A stretch of 64,000 nucleotides of DNA, taken from positions 171,343-235,342 of the forward strand of contig JBBCJB010000031.1 of NCBI GenBank assembly GCA_037190485.1, given 5' to 3'. Origin of the DNA: Parapedobacter sp037190485 (lineage in GTDB: Bacteria > Bacteroidota > Bacteroidia > Sphingobacteriales > Sphingobacteriaceae). The notes beneath the pieces are model-generated. The model searched no databases, was not told the DNA's origin, and saw nothing but the letters and a program-made list of their open reading frames with translations. This document shows positions 44,898 to 55,500 of the stretch, one piece after another; the first letter of the stretch is position 1; each line of letters opens with the position of its first letter. A program made the translations under genes and the position numbers.

Positions 44898-46055
44898 CTA
44901 AGCCATCACACGTTTAAAGGCAGCCACGAACAACTCCATTTCATGCAGCTTGCCGATGCTGACCCTGCACCATTGTTTCTCACGGATCGAAAACACCCGC
45001 ACCGCGACGCCTTCGGCGCGCATCTTGGCCAGGAAGTCATCTCCAGCCAGCTTTTCACCCATCGGGAAAAGCAGGAAATTGGTATACGATGGAATGATGG
45101 TATAACCCAGGGCCGTGATTTCACGAACGGTGTAGTCCCTTGCCGCCGTATTCAGCACCCGGCATTCCGCGCAGAAGGCATCGCCCCCCTGCAAGCTGGC
45201 GATGGCCGCCTTGATGGACGTGACGCACAGCCCCATCGTACCACGGACCATGCTGGTCAGCTTCGCAATCCGCTCCGGCTTGGCCACGATGTAACCGATA
45301 CGCAATCCGGCCATGCCGTAGATCTTCGAAAACGTACGGGCCACGATGACATCATGCCCGTCTGCGACCAACCCCACCATCGTGTTCCCATCGTAGTCAG
45401 CCATGAAATCGAGGTAGGCTTCATCGACGAACACCGGCACGCGCGCTGACACCTTGGCACAGAAATCAGCCAACGGGCCAGCCGACGTGATCGACCCCGT
45501 GGGATTGTTCGGATTGCACACGTAAACCAACCGGGTTTCCGCGTCTATGGCGTCCTCCATGCCGGGCAGATCATGGGCGAAATCCGCGTTGAGCGGCACC
45601 GATTTCCAACTCGCCCCAATGGCCCGTGCCGTATTCATCAGCGACATATACGATGGGTCGGCGGATACCACGTTCCCGCCTTTCAAGAACAGCGTGATGG
45701 CCGTCTTTTCCAAAAGATCCGTCGATCCGGGCCCCAGCATGATGTGTTCGGGGCTAACCCCCTCCTTCTTCGCAATCAGCCCGATCAACACGGCGGCATC
45801 GCCATGGCCATATCGGTTACCCAAAGCGATCGAATCGTTGATTGCCTGCCTAACCACCGGAGGCGGCCCATACGGATTTTCGTTGGCGCTCAACTTCGCG
45901 ATTCCGCCGGCATCGCCAATCGCGGGCCCTCCGGTTTGATGTATCTTCCCACTGGGCGCCATCACCTCGGCCAAGGCGCCAGCGGGCAATAATCCCATGC
46001 CTGCGGCCGCTGCCACGCTTGATTTCAACCAAGATCTTCTATTCCATTTATTCAT
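44898..46055 (-). CDS. Tat-exported HisC-like aminotransferase
   Basis: 385-residue fold-type I aminotransferase related to histidinol-phosphate aminotransferases: SANENPYGPPP (57-67), CNPNNPTGS (180-188), DEAYLDF (211-217) and PLP lysine Lys244 (TFSKIYGMAGLRIGY). It starts with a textbook twin-arginine leader, NRRSWLKSS, and a hydrophobic segment ending AGALA. Tat export fits a PLP enzyme because the cofactor would be bound before export. A periplasmic or membrane-anchored transaminase is unusual. The neighbours (peptidase, amidase, amino acid importer) suggest amino acid release nearby. Confidence 0.88.
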   Translation of the reverse strand: MNKWNRRSWLKSSVAAAAGMGLLPAGALAEVMAPSGKIHQTGGPAIGDAGGIAKLSANENPYGPPPVVRQAINDSIALGNRYGHGDAAVLIGLIAKKEGVSPEHIMLGPGSTDLLEKTAITLFLKGGNVVSADPSYMSLMNTARAIGASWKSVPLNADFAHDLPGMEDAIDAETRLVYVCNPNNPTGSITSAGPLADFCAKVSARVPVFVDEAYLDFMADYDGNTMVGLVADGHDVIVARTFSKIYGMAGLRIGYIVAKPERIAKLTSMVRGTMGLCVTSIKAAIASLQGGDAFCAECRVLNTAARDYTVREITALGYTIIPSYTNFLLFPMGEKLAGDDFLAKMRAEGVAVRVFSIREKQWCRVSIGKLHEMELFVAAFKRVMA

Positions 46056-46076
46056 GACAAATACGTTTTTTGGATT

Positions 46077-48761
46077 TTATTGATATAACAGATTAAACAA
46101 CCATTTGAACGTGCCGTGCGGCTGTGCGCGGAACGTGATTTCCTGACTGAATGCATAAAAATCGCCCTTCCCGATAGCGGCCTTGAAGCCGGTAACCCCA
46201 TCGGCCAGGTACGGGGCGCCCCAGATCCAGCCACTGCGCAACGGCGAGTCCTTGCCGTACCAGACCAAGGGTTTGATCGCGGTGGTATCCGCGATGCGGA
46301 ATACCCCATTGTTGCTATGCATCACGTCGACCACCGCGGGCATGCCCCACCCGGCCACATCGGTCGTATCTGCCGATACCCGATGGATGCTCCCCGGGGC
46401 ATAGAACACGTCCTGCGGCAATGGCTTGCCTTCGGCCGTCGTCAACGCATTGGCGATGGGCAACCCGAAATGGTACGCCAGGTTCGTTCCGCGTCCGATG
46501 GCCACAACACGCCCGCCCTTTTCGATGAATGCACGCACCTGGTGCGCAGACTGCGCGGTGAACGAACCGGCCAGGTGTGCCACCGTTGCAGGCACGTCGG
46601 TAGGCGCCGGTATCGGATTCCGTATCCCGATACCCGTACCATCGGGCAACGGGATGCCTTCGCCCACGAAGAGCAGCACGTCAAAACGGCTATCCAGGTT
46701 TCCCTTGTCAATGTCTTGCGGGTACACCTGCTGCCAGGAGGCAAAGCCGTATTGCTCCAGCATCCATCGCACCCAACCCGAAGGCATCGAGCCACCGTAG
46801 TAATCGAAAAGCCCGACCCGCACCGGTTTGACCTCGATGAGCCCCGTCGGGCGTTTGGCCAGTGCCTTCGGTGCCAAGCCGAGGCTGTCGGCCAATGCAC
46901 CGAGCCTGCGGCGGCCACTTGCGGGAATGAAAAACGAACCCCTTGGGAATCCCTGCGTCGGGCGATCGACCCGCCACACACCGACCCCATCGGCGAGCAA
47001 TGCATTCACCGCCACGAACGCGTTGTTGACGGCTCCGTCCAGCAGGAAACCGGCTTTTCCGCCCTGCGGCATCCCGCCGGTCGGCATGGCCAGCGTCTCA
47101 CCGTAGGGCAACGCTTCCAGCGGCGCATCGAAGGGTTCCAGGATCCGGTCGTAGTCGATGCCGAACTGATAGGCCAACGTCCAGCCCGCCGCGTCATACG
47201 GCGGCACCGGGGGACCTCCGGGGTATTGCAAGTCGTTCGGGTGATCCTGTGGCTCGAACATATCCAGCACGTGCGGGCGGTACGCCTGATCCGTCTTCAC
47301 CACATAACTCCCTGCCGGATATGCCTTTCCCGATACCGAAAAGGCCTGCGAGGCGCGGTGCACACGGATACCCGATTTCACCAGCGCGTTCAGGAAATGG
47401 ATCGCGCGCGGGAAATCCACCTGATCTGCCGGTACGACGTAACCCCTGGGGTCGCGTGAGGCCGGTGCGCGATAGACCGAATCGTAAGCCGCAAGCGGTA
47501 TCTTTCCGCTTTCCCGCCCAGCCGTCAATCGGGCCGCGAAACCCGGTTTCAACGTCCAAGAGTCCGTTTGTCCCCGTTCGATCGAATTACGCCCCATCCG
47601 GTAGCTATTGTATAGCAATTCATCGCCATGGCGACTTGCATAGTTCAGGATGGCGTAGTTCAACGAAACCGAATAATCGATACCCTGTCGGAAATGCCAG
47701 ACCTGTCGCGGCTTCAGCGGAAACGGCGTGGCGTTGTCGGGCACCAACCGGTCTGACACCACCGGAACGGTCATCGGGGTCGGGTCGCCCAACATCTCGG
47801 TGAGGATGCCGATGCTGTTATGGAAATACGGCGCGGTCCGCAAGCCACCGTTCCACCACGTGGAATACCGTGACCCGCTCAAGCGGGTGTAGCCCGGCTT
47901 GCCCTCTTCATGCAGCCGGTTGATCATGGCCGCCGCGATCTGTTCGATCCCGGTGATCAGCATCGGATCGAGGAAATAGTTGAATGGATCGCGGTATGGC
48001 GGCCCCGCCAGCACCGTCCCCACCGGAGCCGGCTGGTGGTGGTTATAAATCACCTGCGGCATCCAATCCAGGTATTGCAACCGGGAAATCACCGTAGACT
48101 CCCTAAGGTTATTCATGTAAAAGTCGCGGTTGTTGTCGTGCCCCACGTATTTGTGGTACAAGGTAGGAATGGACTTGTTCCGTTTCAGCGTATCCGGTTC
48201 GCGCATGTACCAATCGGATACCAGTTCCTGCCCATCGGGGTTGCAATGGAACAACAAGACAACCACGTTGTCGAGGATACGGCGCGTCTCCTCGTCGTCG
48301 CGGCTCACCAACTGGTAAAACGTTTCGATCAACTGGTGGGTGGCCACGGTCTCGGTGGCGTGCAAGCCGCCATCGATCCAAATGACGGGCTTGCCGCTAG
48401 CGGCAAGCCCGCGGGCCTCGGCCGCCGTCAGCTCGGCACGTGCCAAGCGTTGCGAAATCGTCCTGTACGTTTCGACCTTGGCCAGGTTCGCGGGCGACGA
48501 CACCACATACAGGTACATATCCCGCCCTTCGGACGTCTTGCCTACCGGCAGTTCCAATACGCGGTCCGATGCGGCCAGCTTATGGAAAAAGCCTTCGGTC
48601 TGCGTATAGTTGGCCAATTTGTAATCGTCGCCAATGGCGAACCCGAAATGCTGTTCGGGTGTCGGCACGCGCTGGGCCATAGCAGTGTCGTACACACCAA
48701 GCGCAAAGGCCAGGGAAACGTGCGCCACCAGCGCACGCCTCATGCTGCTCCATCCCACCAT
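46077..48761 (-). CDS. M14 family zinc carboxypeptidase
   Basis: 894 residues from the ATG at 48761, which overlaps the acylase stop by one base (TGATG) after a GGAGG-type ribosome site. Signal peptide to about residue 29. The M14 domain (about 45-420) shows His134 and Glu137 (DGGLHATE), FHCNPDGQEL, GHDNNRDFY and YNHHQPAP as the third zinc ligand region. The C-terminal 350 residues include a glutamine-amidotransferase-like or glycine-rich domain (VVAIGRGTNLAYHFGLP). Probably periplasmic. It would trim C-terminal residues from imported peptides. Confidence 0.9.
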   Translation of the reverse strand: MVGWSSMRRALVAHVSLAFALGVYDTAMAQRVPTPEQHFGFAIGDDYKLANYTQTEGFFHKLAASDRVLELPVGKTSEGRDMYLYVVSSPANLAKVETYRTISQRLARAELTAAEARGLAASGKPVIWIDGGLHATETVATHQLIETFYQLVSRDDEETRRILDNVVVLLFHCNPDGQELVSDWYMREPDTLKRNKSIPTLYHKYVGHDNNRDFYMNNLRESTVISRLQYLDWMPQVIYNHHQPAPVGTVLAGPPYRDPFNYFLDPMLITGIEQIAAAMINRLHEEGKPGYTRLSGSRYSTWWNGGLRTAPYFHNSIGILTEMLGDPTPMTVPVVSDRLVPDNATPFPLKPRQVWHFRQGIDYSVSLNYAILNYASRHGDELLYNSYRMGRNSIERGQTDSWTLKPGFAARLTAGRESGKIPLAAYDSVYRAPASRDPRGYVVPADQVDFPRAIHFLNALVKSGIRVHRASQAFSVSGKAYPAGSYVVKTDQAYRPHVLDMFEPQDHPNDLQYPGGPPVPPYDAAGWTLAYQFGIDYDRILEPFDAPLEALPYGETLAMPTGGMPQGGKAGFLLDGAVNNAFVAVNALLADGVGVWRVDRPTQGFPRGSFFIPASGRRRLGALADSLGLAPKALAKRPTGLIEVKPVRVGLFDYYGGSMPSGWVRWMLEQYGFASWQQVYPQDIDKGNLDSRFDVLLFVGEGIPLPDGTGIGIRNPIPAPTDVPATVAHLAGSFTAQSAHQVRAFIEKGGRVVAIGRGTNLAYHFGLPIANALTTAEGKPLPQDVFYAPGSIHRVSADTTDVAGWGMPAVVDVMHSNNGVFRIADTTAIKPLVWYGKDSPLRSGWIWGAPYLADGVTGFKAAIGKGDFYAFSQEITFRAQPHGTFKWLFNLLYQ

Positions 48762-51028
48762 CACCTTTCCTCCCCCGGCCTATAACGATGACTTATATGT
48801 TTCATAACGTCTTCGCGATAGAAATAAACATCCTTCAGCTGGCCGTCGGCATAGATTTTCCCTTGGTCGAAGAAATGCTTCGATCCGGGATCCGAACTTT
48901 GCCCGCCTACCAAGACGGAGCGCGCGCGCACCTGTTCACCGAAGTCGACCACGGCAACGAACGTGTTGCCCTTCGTGCCGTAGCGGCGCCGGTTGCCCGG
49001 CACGGCTTCGCTCTGGAAGTCGAAGAGGTTGCCGGCCGGATTCGGGCCAGCCGTCACGGCATAGCTGGGCTTGGCATCGTCAAACCCATCAAGGCCAGCA
49101 TAGGGCGCGATTCGCTGCAAGCGGTTGATTTCGCCCCAGGCCACCTGCCACGACCCGTGATCGCGTTCCAGTTTGGCCACCACGGCTTCCAACCGTTCCA
49201 AGGGTACCTGCCCGGGAAAATACCACGCATCGGTATATTCGTAGGCATACCGGTCGCGCCCGCGTTGGAAACGCTCGGTATGCATGGTGCGGTACACCGA
49301 ATCCAGCTGCTCTTCCAGCAACACGGCCAGCGTGGTGGCCACCGAGGCGGTGTCGGGCTTGAAGTCCCAACCAGCCAATGCAGCCATGGGGCCTTCCAGC
49401 CGCTTTTTCAGGTTCGCATCGTTGCATGCCCCGTACATCGCGAACAGCGAAGGGAAAAGCAGCTCGAACCGGATCAGGTAATGGTTGCGCAGCGCCGCTT
49501 CCTCAAACTCGGCAAAGGTATAATCGGTCTTCCTGCGAAACACCCGATCGGAGAACACGCTGCGCAAGGAGCGCGGGTCATAGCTCATGTACGGCGGGTA
49601 GTCGAGGCTATCCGGGCTATCGTCGCCCGAGATGATCCACGGATCACAGTTCTCGTTGTGGATGAAACCCGATGCCGGGTTGATCACGTGGGGGATCTCA
49701 TCCGGCCGGTGCAACCCTTGCCAGCGCGTCTCGGGCGAAGCTTCTACCGGCAGGAACCAATCGAATTTCGGATCGCGGCGCGGCACCACGTTCGTGTGCC
49801 AATAGGCGATGTTTCCCTCGCGGTCGGCATAGGTTATCGTATTGGCCTTCTCCGTGGTCATCTCCAACGTTTGGCGGTAGTCGGCAAAACTGCCGTTCTT
49901 GTGGAAATCCCAGTTCTGCCGGATGTAAAGTCCCATGTCCACGGTGTCTTTGATCGCCACGTGGACGCCTTTCATCCGGCCCACCACCGGCCCGAACTCG
50001 GTATCCAGCACGGCGAAACGGCTTTCGGCCTCCTGCCCGTCTGACTTCCGGTATTTGACCGTTACCGTACGTTCCTTGGCCACCAGGTAGTCATCACCAT
50101 ACCGATAGGCCAAGGGGTCGGTTGGATGATCGAAGCGGATCAGGTACAGATCGGCCTGATCGCTGTATTGCGCCGTATGCGCCCAGCCCAGGTTTTCATT
50201 GAACGCATTCCAGAGGATCATGTCGCCCGTGAAAGGAGAACCATATACGTTCAACCCCTCGCGGCTCGCCATGTGTACTTCCAGCCGCAGGCCGCTCACC
50301 GTGACCGAAGCATGCGGATTGATCAGCAGGTAGGTATGCCCGTCGTTGGCCATGCCCTTGCCCATCGCCCATCCGTTCGAACCCTGCATGTCGGTCGCTT
50401 TCAGCCAGCCATCGGCATCCACAGCCGCCAATTCAACGGCTTCGAGGTCGTCCAAGCACCGCGTTTTCAGGTAGCCGTTCACTTCATCGGCCGTCAAGCC
50501 CAGACCGGCCCACATGGGCACGTGCCCTGACGGGCCCGAACCCATCAGCTGGTACCACGGCTCATACCGCTTCAGGTGCTTCGCTTTTTCGGGGTACCTA
50601 TGCAGGTAATAATTCAATCCCGCGGCATGGGCGTCGAGCAGGCCGCGGTAGTAGGGCGGCAAACCCAGGTAGGCATCCCGCGCCTTGGTCGTATCGATGA
50701 ATAGGGCGCTGTACAGGTCCTGCAGCAGGAATTTTTCACCGTGGTAATACGCCCGTAGCCCGATTTTCTGGATGAACTTCTCTTCGATCAGCCGATAATC
50801 GTCCTCGGCCTGCGCGTAGATCATCCCGAATACCGCATCGGCATCGGTTTTGCCGTAGACATGGGGTACTCCCCACTCATCCCGGATGATTTCCACGTCT
50901 TTGGCCTGTTTTTGCCAACCTTTCACTTCTTTGGCGGAAAAGGATTGCGCGATCAGGGTCAGGCAAGCCAAGCAAGACACCGTGACGGCCAACCCCATCC
51001 GCACGGCTCGTTTCAGGGAATCAGTCAT
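48761..51028 (-). CDS. Penicillin acylase family protein (N-terminal nucleophile amidase)
   Basis: 755 residues. After a signal sequence (cleavage near residue 31) the A chain begins VEIIRDEWGVPHVYGKTDADA, typical of the family. The autocatalytic nucleophile is Ser217 in MQGSNGWAMG, preceded by the linker and followed by LLINPHASV. C-terminal sequence FDDAKPSYAVTAGPNPAGN fits acylases of the aculeacin/acyl-homoserine lactone type. It cleaves an amide bond in the periplasm and probably liberates amino acids or amines for the neighbouring enzymes. Confidence 0.92.
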   Translation of the reverse strand: MTDSLKRAVRMGLAVTVSCLACLTLIAQSFSAKEVKGWQKQAKDVEIIRDEWGVPHVYGKTDADAVFGMIYAQAEDDYRLIEEKFIQKIGLRAYYHGEKFLLQDLYSALFIDTTKARDAYLGLPPYYRGLLDAHAAGLNYYLHRYPEKAKHLKRYEPWYQLMGSGPSGHVPMWAGLGLTADEVNGYLKTRCLDDLEAVELAAVDADGWLKATDMQGSNGWAMGKGMANDGHTYLLINPHASVTVSGLRLEVHMASREGLNVYGSPFTGDMILWNAFNENLGWAHTAQYSDQADLYLIRFDHPTDPLAYRYGDDYLVAKERTVTVKYRKSDGQEAESRFAVLDTEFGPVVGRMKGVHVAIKDTVDMGLYIRQNWDFHKNGSFADYRQTLEMTTEKANTITYADREGNIAYWHTNVVPRRDPKFDWFLPVEASPETRWQGLHRPDEIPHVINPASGFIHNENCDPWIISGDDSPDSLDYPPYMSYDPRSLRSVFSDRVFRRKTDYTFAEFEEAALRNHYLIRFELLFPSLFAMYGACNDANLKKRLEGPMAALAGWDFKPDTASVATTLAVLLEEQLDSVYRTMHTERFQRGRDRYAYEYTDAWYFPGQVPLERLEAVVAKLERDHGSWQVAWGEINRLQRIAPYAGLDGFDDAKPSYAVTAGPNPAGNLFDFQSEAVPGNRRRYGTKGNTFVAVVDFGEQVRARSVLVGGQSSDPGSKHFFDQGKIYADGQLKDVYFYREDVMKHISHRYRPGEER

Positions 51029-51043
51029 TTGATACGATTTTTT

Positions 51044-52531
51044 TTAGATGGATTCATTATACAACAACTCACTATTGGGCAGTGGCCAGGTATACTGGCT
51101 ACCGTCTGGATTCACGCCCGGCACGGACAATGCGCCCGGCGGCGTCTTGGCCGGTATGGGGCGCAGGGTGCGCAACAGGTCGCTCGAAGAGAGCCCCTCA
51201 CCCAAAAACTCGATCCGTCGCTCTTCCCAGATCTTGGCGATCAGGTCATCCACACCGGTTACGGCAAATACATAACCCGGGTCGGACCGATGCCTTACCG
51301 CATTGAGGAGTGCCAATGCCTGTGGCATCCCGCTCGCACCGTCACTGCGCAGCAACGCTTCGGCATAAGCCAACAGCACCTCGGGGTAGCGTATCACCGG
51401 CACGTAATCGGTGAACGGCGACGGGGCCCTGAACTTGGTCAGCCACAGCCGACCCTCCTGCCCGCCCGAAGGCGTGGCGAAGATGAAACCACGCCGCGCA
51501 TCGGCCGCCGGCCAATTGCCGCTGCTCACGATACCGGCGGCGTTCACGTAAAACTGTCCCTGTCCGGTGGTCATCGTCGGGCCGGCATCGGCCCGCAAGG
51601 GCAGGTAGTAGTTGCCCAGCGCTACGCCCGGCACATCGTTGTTGGTAAACGCCAACGAGAAGATGGACTCCTTGGTCACGTACGGCGCGGCGAATACCGC
51701 CGCGACATCGGTCTCGAGCGCATGCACCACCCCGCCGCTTCCGGCGGCCGTGAACTCGGCCGTGCCGGATGCCAGTTTGGCTGCCTCCTCCTTCACCTTG
51801 GCGTAGTTGGCCATGCTGAGGTATACCCGCACCTTGAGGGCCCTTACCGTATTCTTATGGATCCGCGTCGTGTTCAAAAGGTCCGACCCGTACGCATTCG
51901 GCACAGCCGCCTCGGCCTCATCCAGGTCGTCGACCACCTGCCCGTATACCGCCGCCACCGTGCTCCTGGCCAGGTTGTAGTCGGCCAGGCCGACGTTGGG
52001 CGCCAGGCGTAAGGGCAATCCAGGGCTGGCACCGTTATCCTTCGCATACGGCTGCGCATACAGTTGCAACAGCGCGTAATAGGTAAGCGCCCGCAGCGTC
52101 TTGGCTTCCGCGTTGTACTGCGCGGCGCGTTCGCCGATCACCGCATTGCCCTCCTGCTCCATGCCAGCCAGGAACGTATTGCAAGCATTGATGAGCTGGT
52201 AGCCCTGCTCCCATACCTGCTCCACCTCCAGGCTGCCCGATTCCACCTGGCACAGGTACGTCAGCGCGCCGATGTTCGGGTTCAGGTTCGTGCTTACGAA
52301 ATCGCCGGAGCGGATGTCGCTGAATATCGGATAGCGCGTGCCGTAGAAATCGCCGTCCTTGAATGTCGCATAGAGGCCGTTCAACATGGCCGTGATCCGG
52401 TCTTCGGAAGAGAAAACGACATCTTCGGTCAGCATGGACGTCGGCGAAGGATTCAGCCAGTCGCCCTTATCGCAAGCGGCCGTCGCCATCAGCAGCCCGC
52501 CTGCCACGATCAATTTATGGATTGTATTCAT
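51044..52531 (-). CDS. SusD/RagB family nutrient-binding lipoprotein
   Basis: 495 residues, a usual SusD length. Lipobox ATAAC at about residue 20, then DKGDWLNPSPTSMLTEDVVFSS and a TPR-like N-terminus (AEAKTLRALTYYALLQLYAQPYA), and the C-terminal KIWEERRIEFLGEGLSSSDLLR. Short compared with the first SusD (629). It pairs with the SusC gene 26 bp upstream; both genes are distinctly GC-rich. Confidence 0.95.
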   Translation of the reverse strand: MNTIHKLIVAGGLLMATAACDKGDWLNPSPTSMLTEDVVFSSEDRITAMLNGLYATFKDGDFYGTRYPIFSDIRSGDFVSTNLNPNIGALTYLCQVESGSLEVEQVWEQGYQLINACNTFLAGMEQEGNAVIGERAAQYNAEAKTLRALTYYALLQLYAQPYAKDNGASPGLPLRLAPNVGLADYNLARSTVAAVYGQVVDDLDEAEAAVPNAYGSDLLNTTRIHKNTVRALKVRVYLSMANYAKVKEEAAKLASGTAEFTAAGSGGVVHALETDVAAVFAAPYVTKESIFSLAFTNNDVPGVALGNYYLPLRADAGPTMTTGQGQFYVNAAGIVSSGNWPAADARRGFIFATPSGGQEGRLWLTKFRAPSPFTDYVPVIRYPEVLLAYAEALLRSDGASGMPQALALLNAVRHRSDPGYVFAVTGVDDLIAKIWEERRIEFLGEGLSSSDLLRTLRPIPAKTPPGALSVPGVNPDGSQYTWPLPNSELLYNESI

Positions 52532-52557
52532 CGTCTTTAATAGTTTCGTTCAACGCT

Positions 52558-55500
52558 TCAGAATGTTAATTGCACGCCCGCGGTGATGATGCGGGAATTC
52601 GGATTCATGTTCCGGTCGTAGCCCTGCGTTGCAGACGCATTTCCCGTACTCGTCACTTCGGGATCCGCACCGGTATAGGGGGTGATCAGGAATAGGTTCT
52701 GGCCAGCCAGGTAGAGCCGCACGCGTTCCAGCTTCAGGCGCCGTGAAACGGTCGGATCGAGCGTATACCCCACGTTCAGGTTCTTGAACCGCAGGTAATC
52801 GCTTGACGACACGTTCGAGGTAACCGGCATCTGGTAGCCCCACGAAATGATATCGCCATCCACCAGCCGCGGCACGTCGGTGATGTCGCCCGGCTGCTGC
52901 CACCGATCCAGTACAAGGGTCGCGTTGTTGGCAAACCGGGTATCCATGAGCGTACCGAGCGTACCATTGTACATGTACCCGCCCGTTTGGAAGGTAAACA
53001 GCACATCGACGTCAAACTGGCCGTACGAAACGCCGGTCGAGAAGCCGCCGAAAAACTTCGGGTTCGTGGGGTTGTGTGCTACGCCATCATCCGCCGTATT
53101 GATCGTGGGTGCCTGCGATCCATCCTCGTATTCGTAGTTGTAGCCTCCTAGAGTCGGGGCAGCCGTGTAGAGCACCTTGCGATCGCTGCCATCCAGGAAA
53201 ATCCGGCGACCGGTGGTCGGATCCACCCCTGCCGTCCGTATGGCATAGATCCGCCCGACCGGACTGCCCACCTTCGAGATGGAGGCGCCGCCCCCCGTCA
53301 TGGTGAGCAACAGCTGGTCGACGGACGAGGCCAAGGCCGTGATCTCGTTCTTGTTATAGGATACGTTGAAGGCAGCCGACCACTTCAGCTTGTCTTTACG
53401 GATCAGCTGGCCGTTCACCGCCAATTCGACCCCGCGGTTATACATGCTGCCGATGTTCGTGAGCACGGTGTTGATGTCCGTGCCGGGCAGACCGGCCGAC
53501 GACGGCACGGGCACGCCGAAGATGAGCCCATCGATGTTGTTGTTGTAGTAGTCGACCTCGGCCGTCAACCGGCTGTTGAAGAATCCCATCGTGATGCCCA
53601 GATCGAGTTTCTTGCTGGTTTCCCATTTCAGGTCGGGGTTGCCCGCCGCATTGAAATACAACCCCGATTCCGTACCGTTCAGGATGGCTGCGTACGTGGA
53701 CAGGGACTGGAAATCGCCGATGCCCGAAAGGTTGCCCACCTTGCCGTAGCTCGCTTTCAACTTGAGGAAATCGATCGTCTTGCTCAACGGCGCGCCCGCG
53801 TAGAATGACTCCTCCGAGAGCACCCATCCGCCAGACAATCCCCAGAACACGCCCGCTTTGTTATTCAGCCCCAGCATCGACGACTCGTCCTGCCGGATGT
53901 TGGCGGAGAACAGGTACTTGCCGCCGTGGTTGAGCTGTACCCTGGAGAACAGCGATGTCAGGTATTGGTAGCTCCGCTGGTTGTCGGTATTCAATACCTG
54001 TACGTTGCTATAGCCGCCCTGCAGGTCGGTGTAATGCCCGTCCGTCTGGTTGAAACGCTTCACGCCGAATTGGTCGCCCGTGGTCTTTTGCTGCTCCTGC
54101 CCGATCAGGACGTCGAAATCGTAATCGGCCAACGAAAACGTGGCATTGGCCGTGTTGGTCCAGATCCACTTCTCGCGTTTGGACGATACCCCGGTGGCGC
54201 TGCCCCGGTCGTTGTAACCCTCCATGGAAATCGGCGAGAAATAGCGCTCGGTGCGGCTGTACATGTTATCGACGGCATAAGCCGTTTTCAGCGTAAGCCA
54301 AGGAAGCGGATTCAGCTGGATGAACGTGTTGGACTGGATGTAGTTGTTTTCGGTCTCGTCGTTGTTGGTGTTGAGGCTGATCTCGGGATTGGTGTACCCC
54401 ATGCGCGCGGTGGAGGTCAGGTGCCCGAGGTTGTCCATCAGCCCCAGGTTCAATCCGGTCACGTTGAATGAACCGTCGCGGTTATAGGGGCCGATGATTG
54501 GGGCCGAGATCAGCGCCATCCGGTAGGCCACCGAGTTGGCCGAATTGTTGGACGCCCCGTAGCCGTTCGAAAGCAAGGCCGTTGTCTTGTCGTTGGCATA
54601 GTTGGTGCGGTTGCCCACCTGCAGCCAAGACAGGAACTTGTGGTTCACGTTGAACGAGACGGACTGCCGTTGGTAATCGTTGCCGATGATGATCCCCTCC
54701 TGGCCCATGTAACCTACCGACGCGTAGTAATTGGTCGTTTGGTTCGCCCCGGATACGTTCAGCGCATGGTTCTGTGTCCTGCCGGTCCGGAAGATGTGAT
54801 CGTACCAGTTGGTACGCACCGTATCGCCGTCGGGCCCTATCGAGTAGTCGTAGTAGTTGCGCACCGGATCATAGGTGCCGGCATTGCGCAGCCCTTCGTT
54901 CTTGACCTCCAGGTACTGTTCGGCATTCAGGATATCCGCGAAGCGCACGCCCTGGTTCCAGCCATAGGAACCGCTGTAATTCAGCTTGGCGCTTCCCTGC
55001 TTCCCTTTTTTCGTGGTGACGAACACCACGCCGTTGGCCGCCCGGCTGCCATACAGGCTCGTGGCCGCCGCATCCTTGGCGATGTCGATGCTTTCGATGT
55101 CGGCCGGATTGATCGATGCCAGGGGATTGACCGACGCATTGCCGCCCGCGTTCACCTCTTCGGTATAGGCGGGTATGCCATCGATCACGACCAGCGGATA
55201 CGAGCTCAGGGATAGCGAGTTGATCCCGCGGATCCGGAACACCGGCGCTTGGTTCACCACCCCTGTATTGGCCACCATGCTTACGCCCGCGGCCCTTCCC
55301 GAAAGCCCCCCCTCAAAACTCAGCAGGGGCGCCGTGGCCAGTTCGTCGCCCTTCACGCGGGATACCGAGCCTGTCACGTTACGGGTGGAAGTCGTGCCGT
55401 AGGCCACCACCACCACCTCATCGAGTTCGGCATCCACCGATGCCAGTACGATGGCAACGGCATTCCTGCCGTTCACGGCCAGCTCCTGGCTGGCGTGGCC